Positions 17,365 to 27,900 of a DNA stretch of 36,950 nucleotides are shown here, one piece after another; position 1 is the stretch's first letter; the number at the start of each line of letters is the position of its first letter. A model generated the notes under the pieces. It ran no database searches, was not told the origin of the DNA, and was given only the letters and a program-made list of their open reading frames with translations. Both the position numbers and the translations under genes were made by a program. The stretch is from a virus: positions 1 to 36,950 of IMG/VR virus record IMGVR_UViG_3300021963_000337. The stretch is one strand, 5' to 3'.

Positions 17365-18921
17365 TTAGAATTGCAAAATTACTTTGATATCTTCTTTTTG
17401 ATTTGATGACCTAGTAATAGATGGTCTATTATCAACATAAATTATATTTCCCGAGTGTTTTTGAACCTCTGGAGTTGCAACACCATTCTCAAAATACTGC
17501 CCAAAATAGTATGTCCTACTATTTATTACAGTAGAAATACCACTAAATGCAGTATCTATACTTAGTGAAGTTCCACTAGATCCAACGACAACTGTGGTTC
17601 CACCAGAACCAACAGAGGAAGTAAACCGATGCAAATCAAATCCATAAGTTGGATTTGTATTGCGGGTTCCATCAGTATTAAATCCTGCTACTGATCTATC
17701 CTGCCAATATTTCAAAATACCAGTATTTTGATCATAAGAAATTACTCTTCCAACTGCAGTTGATCCTAATCCTACAGTTTGAGTTATAATAGAATCTGCA
17801 TTAAAGGTTGTTGAACTATATCCAATACCGGTCAATTTTATTGCAGATAAAGCACTAACTTTATTTGCGGAAAGAATTGATGTTGAATTATACGACAAAG
17901 GATTTTCAATAATACCAACTCTTGCTATTTGGTTTCCAATAATAAAATCTGGATCTTGGAAATCATTCTCAATTCTGGAATATAACATTACACTATAAGC
18001 ACCAAGTTCACGATATATATCATGTCCATGTCCACCTTGAGGTGGAATAATTACATCAAACGTTGGTCTTATGGTCCCAGTAGGAACGTTACCTGATTCT
18101 AAATCTACACTACCAAATGTATAACCAGAACCTCCATTTGAAATTGTAATAGATTCTATTTTAGAATCTGCGTTTACGGTAATAGTTGCTTCAGCTCCAG
18201 AACCATCACCTTTAATTGGAACATTAAAATATGTTGTATTTGCAGTTCCAAGACCAACTCCTCTATTGGTAATAGTTATAACTTTCAACTGCCCACTTGA
18301 TGTTGCATTATTTCTTACGGCAGAATCTGCAGTATTTGTTTCCCAATCTTTTGGAACTGGTATGAAGTTTAGAGAATCAAACTTGATAATATCACTAGGT
18401 TTAATAGTATATAGATATTTCCATATATATCCATCTCCACTATTTCCCGCAGATCTTGGTTCTAAATCTGTAAAAGTTGGTTCATCTAATGAAGATCTAC
18501 CCTCTGGATTTTCTGGAGAAACGCCATTATTTAAACATATATAAACCCTATAATCACTATTAACAACATAATAATTTGCAGAATATATACTAGTTGCCCC
18601 AGATGGTTTTGATGTATTTGTTCTACTTATATCATGACGATACATGTCATAAGTAATTCCAGAAGTCCAAATATTTTTTCTTACAACCTGGCAAACATCA
18701 CTTGCATTAATTTTCTTTAATGCAATCATTGTATCCCAATAATCATTTTCCTCATTAAAATTATCTTTGGGTGCTGGAGGAGTTACATCCCAAGTTGTAG
18801 AATAATCCGTTGCATTAGGAAGACCAACGAAGGCATAATAAGAATTTGAGGAAGAAGTTGCAGCAGAAACAAAATTCTTCGCATTTAATATTCTTAATTG
18901 GTCAGTTATAATTGCAGACAT
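17365..18921 (-). CDS. 8: Baseplate wedge protein gp8
   Basis: 518 aa. The C-terminus KHSGNIIYVDNRPSITRSSN followed by QKEDIKVILQF aligns with the end of T4 gp8 (HSGEMIYMENRPPI...). The N-terminal half has the gp8 features YWDTMIALKKI, VVRKNIWTSGITYDMYRHD, SDYRVYICLNNG and the strong GDGYIWKYLYTI motif (T4: GDGYVWEYLFEI). It is longer than T4 gp8 (334 aa). The extra part includes GxGY-type repeats (NRGVGLGTANTTYF, NGGSGYTFGSVDLES) and a segment ITQTVGLGSTAVGRVISYDQ. gp8 dimers sit in each baseplate wedge, bound to gp7 and gp10 in T4. The gene has its own late-promoter core, overlapping the giant gene's stop. Confidence 0.92.
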   Translation of the reverse strand: MSAIITDQLRILNAKNFVSAATSSSNSYYAFVGLPNATDYSTTWDVTPPAPKDNFNEENDYWDTMIALKKINASDVCQVVRKNIWTSGITYDMYRHDISRTNTSKPSGATSIYSANYYVVNSDYRVYICLNNGVSPENPEGRSSLDEPTFTDLEPRSAGNSGDGYIWKYLYTIKPSDIIKFDSLNFIPVPKDWETNTADSAVRNNATSSGQLKVITITNRGVGLGTANTTYFNVPIKGDGSGAEATITVNADSKIESITISNGGSGYTFGSVDLESGNVPTGTIRPTFDVIIPPQGGHGHDIYRELGAYSVMLYSRIENDFQDPDFIIGNQIARVGIIENPLSYNSTSILSANKVSALSAIKLTGIGYSSTTFNADSIITQTVGLGSTAVGRVISYDQNTGILKYWQDRSVAGFNTDGTRNTNPTYGFDLHRFTSSVGSGGTTVVVGSSGTSLSIDTAFSGISTVINSRTYYFGQYFENGVATPEVQKHSGNIIYVDNRPSITRSSNQKEDIKVILQF

Positions 18922-18938
18922 TTTATGAGTTTTTTATC

Positions 18939-18946
18939 TATTTATG
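18939..18946 (-). promoter_or_regulatory. T4-type late promoter core CATAAATA (gp8)
   Basis: The minus strand reads CATAAATAG, ending 17 nt before the gp8 ATG at 18921. The TAA at 18944-18942 inside the core is the stop of the 3978-aa gene. Confidence 0.7.
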
Positions 18947-21900
18947 AGGTATAGTCTTCGTATTTTAGAGGATTGTACCTCTGAACAATTGGAGAACTAG
19001 AAATTCCGGAAACTCCATTATTATAATATACAAATGATTTTGCATCATCTCTAGTCATGTTGTATATTCTTCCCCAACTATATTCTCCATAGAAAGAACT
19101 GAATCCCAAACCAGTTAGTCCATTATAATCAGACACACTGACTGTTACTTTTGCAACATATGTTAATCCAACTCCAGTAACATTAGTTTGTCCGATAGAA
19201 ACTGCAGCAACTTGATATACATTATCAATGAATGAAGTTCCTATTCCAATAATAGAACCATTTTGATTTATAGATGTTAGTCCTTTACCGACATTTGATT
19301 TATTAACAACAAAGTAGTATCCTGTTTGAATCCCACTAATTCCTGTTGTTGCAATTCCAACAGAGTTAACACTAAGATCTCTAAGGAAAGAATTTTTAGG
19401 TATGAAAAGATCAAATACAATCCCCGTTGAAGCGACACCTACAGAAGTTGTCTTTATTCCAGAAATAATTCCAAAATCACCTTCATAAGAAACCCTATTC
19501 ACAACTTCTCTAGTTATAGATGGTGATTCTATCAATACAACTGGTGGATTTGTTGTGGTATATCCAGTTCCAGGAGAATTTATGGATATTGAAGAAACTG
19601 TTCCACCAACAGACACTGTAGAAATAGCAGATGCTCTTTGAGTTATTCCTAATCCAATAGGATTTTCAATAATTACAGTAGGTGCTACTGAATATCCAAT
19701 CCCACCATCCGATATGATAATAGAACTTATTGTCCCAGCAGCAGAGACTATTGCAGTTGCTGATGCAGAAACCAAATTATCTTGAGACGTTATAATGATT
19801 TTTTTCTGAGGAATTTCTGTAGTTCCATCTTGGAAATATTCATCAGCACTATCAAAGAAGGTTTTAACACTTTCTACAAAAATTTGAGTAGATGCTGTAG
19901 AAACATTTTGAATAATATTTGTGGAGGGATTAATCAATGCCTCATATAGGATTCTATCCTTTGCAACTTGTTGACCATTAACAATTTTATCCTCAGTTTG
20001 TTTACACCAAATAACAGGTCTACTGTAGTTTGGATCCTCAGAAACACCTGGAGAAGTGTATACATTTGTTTTAATAGTATCGGTAGAAACAACCTCAGTT
20101 ACAGATCTGAAATTTTCTTTAAATGCAATATTATCGTCATTTAATCTTACAGTATCACCAACTTTAATTGTTTCCAGAATATCAATATCAGCAGTATCAA
20201 CTTCACTGGTTCCTCTGTAGAATATAATCTTACATCTATCACCTTCTTTTGGAGCCTCTGTAAAAGTTATAACACTTCCACCATTAAATATGTAACCTTG
20301 ACCGGGAACTTGTAAAATATCATTCAAGAATATGAGAAGAGTTGCTTCAATATCAATATTAGATCCTTTTCTCGATCTAATTGTAGTTCGATTGCCATTT
20401 AACTGAATTGGGAAAGTTACTCTATTTCCGTCAAAAAGATCATCAATTACATCAAAAACTTGAAGATCTCCAATAACCCAACCATTGAATTCATCATCAA
20501 TAGTTCTATCAATAGTAATTTGGAATTCATTAAATGTAATTGAAGAATCCGTTGGAATTCCTGTCAATGATCCAACATCAACTGTTAAGATTTCTCCCTG
20601 TCCGTAACCATATCCAGTATTTGTTATTTCAAAAGATATAACACTAGAACCTTGTCCTACAACAATATCTGCAATAGCACCAGTACCAAATCCACTAGAT
20701 GCTGAACTATAAATTAAAGGAATGTTGGAGTATGAAAGAGGAGAATCAAATATTACTATTGGTGGATTTGATGTCGTATAACCAGTTCCTGGATTAGTAA
20801 TTGCAACACTTACAATATGACCACCACTAACTGCAGCGGTTCCGATAAATTCAATATTGTAATTTCCTGTATTTGATGTTGTTACTCCTACATTAACAAC
20901 TGTCTGAATTCCAACTCTATATCCAGATCCACTATTTCCAATTGATATTGCAGAAATAGTTCCAGCAACAGAAACAATTGCTGTGCCGCCAGCAGAAACT
21001 AAAGGTTGATAACCAAGTCCTGCAGTAGAACCAACAGAAACAATTATTCCTCCTTTGGGGATTGATGAAGTGTTAACATCATATGTTGTAGATGATGCTG
21101 TTCCGGTAAATGTGATAGAAGTTATTCCAGAAGTTTCTGTTAGATCATAATCGCCAACAATAGAAATTGCACTAGGTCTTGCTGGACCCTGGAAAATATC
21201 ATTAACTAAAACTATTGCATTACTTGTTGAGAATCCTGAAATATTATCATTATTTGAAGTTAGTGTAAACTTGTTTGTTTGTCCATCAAACTCTGTAGAT
21301 AAACTATCAAATATGTAGTTCTTAGAATAAGGATCAGAATCTGTATTTGGAACTGCGGATCTCATAAATACTCTTCCACTAAAAGTAGAATGAGTTTCAA
21401 TACCAATATAATCTCTCTGATCTGGTGGATTTGAAGTAGACCCAATAGGAGTTAGTCCATAGGGAGCATCAACAAAATGTACTGTATTCTCTATAATATT
21501 ATAATTACCAGAAATCTTCGTTATAATAGAATCTTTTGCATGAGTCGCAATTCCAGTACCAAGCCAAGATCTTCTGACTGTTACTGTGTTCGGATTTGTT
21601 CCGAGACCAATAGAAGTAATTTTCATAATTTCATCATTAATCTTAATCAAATCTCCGCCAAAGAAAGATGTGATTCCTGTGAAATCAAATCTAAAATCTG
21701 CTCTTCCAATAGATGATACTAAAGATGAAGTTATTGCAGTAGAAACAATCGGAGACTGTATTAAATTATCAATACCAAGAATAACTCTAGAATTTTGATT
21801 AGTTGACAAGAATCTATGCGAAGTTCCAATACCAACACTAGTAAACTCTACGGTATTTGGTGGAACTGCTAATGCATCTGCAGTAGAAACTGCTACTTTA

Positions 21901-24900
21901 ACCCTAAGTTCATTTTGTTTTACAATATAAAGAGTATTCGGTAACTTATCTGTTAATCCTATACCAGAAACAGAAGTAGTTGCAATTCCAATAGCAGAGG
22001 TTGTTCCTGCTCCAGAATAAGAATAAGTAACTTTTTCGCCAGTAACAAAGAAGTTTTCTGGAATTGCGATAGAAGAAGTTGATCCTAGACCAACAATCGC
22101 AGAATCACTTCCATCAAAATATCTTTCAAAGATTGGTCTTTGATTATGCGTAAGATTAAAAGATTTTCTAAGATCGGATTCAGTTCCAGTATAAAAACCC
22201 TCTGCAGTGTCTATAGATGCATTTGTGAAGTCTAATGTGTCAATACTAATTGCATCATCAGTTTCTCCAATAGAACTTGTAAATACAACTACTTCAGTAT
22301 CAACATTTGGATTGGGTGTGAAGTTTAATTCAATTTCTCCAAATCCCGTTATAGTTGCTCCAATAGATCCAAGTGAAGATCCTGTCTGAACTATTCCAAA
22401 TTCGGAAATATATGCATTTGAATCATCATCTAATACAACTAGTTCGGAAACTTGATATTCATTATTTGTTGTATCTTTTACAGAAACAATATAATATGCT
22501 CCATTATAGTTTGTAGAATATGTTGAAATAGTTGTAATTCCCGGAGTTGGTGATGAAGTTATTGCAACATAACTTGATTCAATTTTAGAATTATTAAAGA
22601 TATAAGAACCTGTGGAGGAAGGATTATCTGAAAGTGAAATTCTAAGAGTATTGATATTATATTCAACTGTTGTAGTATTATATGGGGTAAAATCTAGATT
22701 AATATTTGAACCAGAATAATAAACCTGATAAGTTCCCAATCCTGCAGTTGAATAGGTTTGCAAACTTGGTGTATTTAATTGACCATACTCTTGGAAATCA
22801 ACATTTGTTCCATCATGCAAAATAGTAATTTCATCCATTTCATAATAAGAGCTGTCTGTAGATCCAATTTGAACAAGGACTTTAGATGCTCTATATGTAG
22901 ATGCAATACCAACAACAGTTATTGCTGAAGAAGTTGCCGATGGCAATGTAGTTGTGCTAGATCCAACATATACAGAGTCACCTAAATCTGTGTTTCCGAC
23001 ACCAATAATAGTATCTTCGACACTAAATCCTAAAATATTCACAACATAATCATTGATCGAACTCTTTACTGGATAGAATAACAATTGTCCTTCAGATCCA
23101 CTAATGTTAAAATCAAATGATCCTAAATCTAAATTAGATTCAACTCTTGCGTATTGATTTAAGAATCCAACAGATTTATTATGTAACAGAGAAACTAAAA
23201 GAATTTGCCTCTCTTCAGTAAAAATTCTATCTTTAGTGTATGTTATAAATTTGTTGTAAGTTTTATCTAAATCAAATGTATAGACAACACTAAATTTAGT
23301 TGACCTTGGGTTACTGTTAAATTCCCCACTAAAATCATCAATATTCAATACCCTATTTCCAATAGATTCTGTGTAGTCTTGAAGAATTCTGGAATTAAAT
23401 ATAACTTCATTAGATTTAGTGTTACCATCAATTATGATATTATTTTCTCTAGCAAGATCGAAATCATATACACAATTCAAATCAATAACAGATGAAATAT
23501 CAGTAATTCCGACAAAATCACCATCATTTTGATCTGTTGAAATTCCTGAAAATTCAGAAGTAGAAGAAAGAACCTGAAGATCACTAAACTTTTTAAATCC
23601 TGCAGTATGATTGAGAGAACTTACTGGTTCTTCCCAAGTATCATATTGTACTTCGGACTTAATTGAGTATGAAAAATACTGATAATAATCCGAATCATGT
23701 ATACGTTGAGTTTCATCATTTAAAAATCCTTTATTATTTTCCCATCCATCACTCTTTATTGTCGAAGAACTTACAGAATATGTTAAATCGGGATTGGAGG
23801 TAAATTCAGTCGCAAATCCTATTGTATTAGAGGTTAATCCTTTGATCGCAGATCCATTTATGAAGTCATCAGAACTCAAAACTCGTAGAATTCCTTTTTT
23901 AGAATTCCATTCTTGAACTATTCCTGAATAATTTTCAGAAATTACTTGTTCATTAGAATAAAACTCATTAGACTTTAAAGAAATATCAAATATTGGAAAA
24001 TATCTTTCGGGTACAATGTGACCAGAAGAATTAATTGAATCATAATTTCCTGGATATTCATTTTTGCTAAGATATTCACTTAAATTATATGAAATAGTTG
24101 CTCCAATTCCTCCAATATTTGGATCAATGTTGACAACAGTGAAAAGAGAATAGTTGTAAGATGATGAATTATATCCTTTGGCAGTAGTTCCTATTCCAAC
24201 ACTAACATTTTCTACTAATATTTTTTCACCAACCGCAAATGGGAAATCATTAATGCTACTAAAACTAGAACCTAAAGTTACAACGACATCTTTAGAGTTA
24301 TTATTGAAACTAATATTTGTTATGCTAATTCCGTTACTGTTATTGACTGGAATTATAGTGGAATTCTGTCCGTTTATTCCCTTAGTATTATTTAATATTG
24401 TTACCTCAGAATCTCCCAACGAATACGTTAAATCAACCTCTGGTAAAATAACATTATCCGAGTTTTTTAATATTAAATCGGGAGCAAATGTATAATTTCT
24501 ACCAATAGAAGTTATGCCGATTTTTTCCAGAGAATAAAAGTTGTTTACTTTCAAAATATCTGGAAGTTTGCAAGTTGGCCTCAAAGTCAAATCTGAGGGA
24601 TAATCAAAACCAATATCATCAACGTCAATCCTCAAAACATTTCCGGAGTTTTCTGAATTTAACTCTAGTATAGCACCAGATCCAAATTCAGTTACAATTG
24701 TAGAGACTCCAATATTTTTATTATACTTTTTATTAGCAAAACTATTATTCAGATCAATAATTCCACCAAATGCGGTAGTTGAAGTTGTTGTGTAGTTAAT
24801 TAATGCATTAGAATTACTATAAAAATCTACTTCTGGAGTTCTTGTGATATTATAGTTAAAAGTGGTGCTTCCAATTCCAACCAATTCGTAAGAACCACTG

Positions 24901-27900
24901 TATTCACTATTAACTATTGTAATTTTATTTCCTACAATTTCATCTTCTTCAACTACTTGTTTTTTACTTGTTTGGTTAATACCTAAGTTTATTGGAGTAA
25001 GTTTATAATATAAATTTAACGGTGTTGTATCTGTAATTTTTAAAGAAACAGTGGCATTCGTAGAAATTCCAATATTTCCTACTTTTACAACTTCTCTTTC
25101 AGAAAAACTATTAGATAGTTTGAAAACATCAACAAAAGCATCATCATAATAAAAATCAAAATCAAAAGCAGAATAAATTTGTGAGTTATTTGTAAAAGAA
25201 AGGGAGGAATGGGATAGATCAAATACTAAAGTGGAATTTTTAGTTACTTTGATGATTGGATTTACTTGAGAAAAAGATCCACTCCCAGAAGATGTTAAAT
25301 CGATATTTTCTGGAATATTTTTAGTTGCTTGATAGTAACTATCTGCAACTTTTATTGAATTTGGATTGTTTACAATAACATAATAAATTTTTTCTGTCTT
25401 CAATCCACCAATAGGAGATGTTGAAATATATAATATTTTTTCACCTGTTATATAACCATGATTTTCTATCTCGATAGTGTTTCTTGAAATATCAACTTTA
25501 TCCGATGTAAATGACCTTTCATTGATGGTTAAAACTCTATTATTATCATTATATTTTACAGTTAATGTGCTTGAAATACCAGAAAATACATTAACTTGAA
25601 CACGATCTCTGAGAGATAAACCATGAGTTTCTCCTGTAGAAACTGTGACTGTATTTTTATATACATTTCCTCTTAAAATATTATCATAATTTGTAGAAAA
25701 ACTATGATAATAACCACTACCTACATTTGTAAAGTAAAGAGTTGATTTTCCTACATTTGTAGAACCTAACCCAACTATCGATCCTTCAGTTCCAAATCCT
25801 ATTTTTACTGTCGATATTCCAATTAAGTCATTTGAAATTTTTGCTGCATATACTATTGAATTTTCTTTAAGAGTAAAGCTAGATGCACCATTAGTGGAAA
25901 CTGATATTGGATTTGATCCATTAGAAGAATATATTAATTCTGTATTTGTGTCTAAATTATGATTTGGAATAAAAATCGTTTTTGAAGGAATAAAAATTTG
26001 AGTTACTCCCGCACCTGGATTTGCGAATGATAAGGTAGTTCCTATACCAGTTCCAAAAATCGTTCCTACACCAATAGACTCTATTGGATTAAAATAATAT
26101 TGTTTGTTCAATGAATAATCATAATCTGTATTAATTCCGGATTTGATTGCAAATTTTCTAGGTCTTTCAGTAATGGCTATGCCAACAGGAAATGTGGAAA
26201 ATCCGGATACAGTGTTATTATGATTTCTTAATACTCTTATTCTAGAATTTAATCGATCAATATTTAATACTTTAATCTGTTCATCTAATATTTGATATAC
26301 ATCATTTTCTCTTACCGCAGATAAATTGCCATTTACATTGAAATATGTGACAATTCCAGTATAAGAAGTTGATCCTATTCCAGAATTTAATTTAAGAATA
26401 TTTCTATTTAAAATAATGTTTGATGCATTAATATAATTTGGAATTGATATTGTAACTAAATCATTATTAAAATAACCATGAGGGATTGTAGTATAACCAA
26501 TTAAAGAATTTTGGGAACCATTCAATTCAAATTCAAGATCATAAAAATCTGATTTGGATACACTAACATGGTTTACACTCTTACCAGTAATTTCTGAAAC
26601 TTTAGAGAATCCCGAAAGATTATCATACCTTACAACATCTCCAACTTTATACCCCGATCCAGATGTTATAATTCCCACTTTCGAGATAGTTGATGCTGAT
26701 ATAGATCCAATTTTTGAAATCTGATTAGTATTTTTTTTATCTATTGAGAAAAAATTATACGCACTATATGGGCTATCAAAATTATATGGGGTTATATTTC
26801 GTAAGAAGTTAGTAATATCAAAGTCATTTTGATTTGATGAGTTTAAAAAATTAAAATCTATTCTCTTTGACTTGAATGTATTTCCTATAATATATGGAAA
26901 GATTGGTTTCTTAAATCCATAGAACTTACCTCTTGTTTCCGAAGGTCCATCATTTATTGTACAAAAATACGCATAAGTTCCATCTGGAAATTCTGGAGTA
27001 ACACAAAATCTTCCATTATGTTGATCTAAGTCTCCACTATTGGTAAACTGATAATCTTCAACAAAGAATCCTAATGGATATATTGAAGATGATGGTCTAT
27101 TAGAATTTGCTATTAAAGAGTATCCAGACTTCAAGCACTTGACAGTTGATGATCCAGATGCAGATGAATATCCATATGGACCATATATTGGATTTCCATC
27201 ATATGCCCAACCAATTATGGGAGAGTGGGATGTGGAATTAACTTCGACTCCATTCGATTTTGTCAAATCTGGAACATAAATTATTTCATCGTTAACATTC
27301 TTTTTAGATAAAATATATTTTCTTAAAGTTCTTGGTGCATATTTATGGGTATATTGGAGTCCATAATTATCATTAGAACTGCTTTCCACAAATCCATCAT
27401 CATTTACAATTTTACCTGAGAGTATCATTCTTTCAACATCATTAACTTTCCAACTCTTTATCTTAGCATTAAGGTTAAGTAAAGATCCTGCAGGAATTAT
27501 ATTAATCGATGTTGTTTCTTGAGAATAACCAAATCCTCTATTTTCTATAATTACGGATTTAATTTGTCCATTGGATAAGATTGGTACAATTTTTCCCCCA
27601 TATCCAGATCCTACAACTTCAATTTCAGGTATAGATGTATATCCGGATCCAGAATTAGTTATTATTACGTCTACAATAAATCCATTATTAATTACCGGAA
27701 TAAGTTGAGATGCTGTTGGTTTTAATACTGAAAATTCTGGTTGTTTGTCAAAATTGATAATTTCAGATCCATATGAAGATCCTCCAGAGTTTACAAAAAC
27801 TGACTGAACAGATCCTCTAAAAACTGGTTGAACTATTGCATTAAAATTTTGTTGACTTAATGTAGAAATTCCTATATTTCCACTTACAGTAACTGTAATA

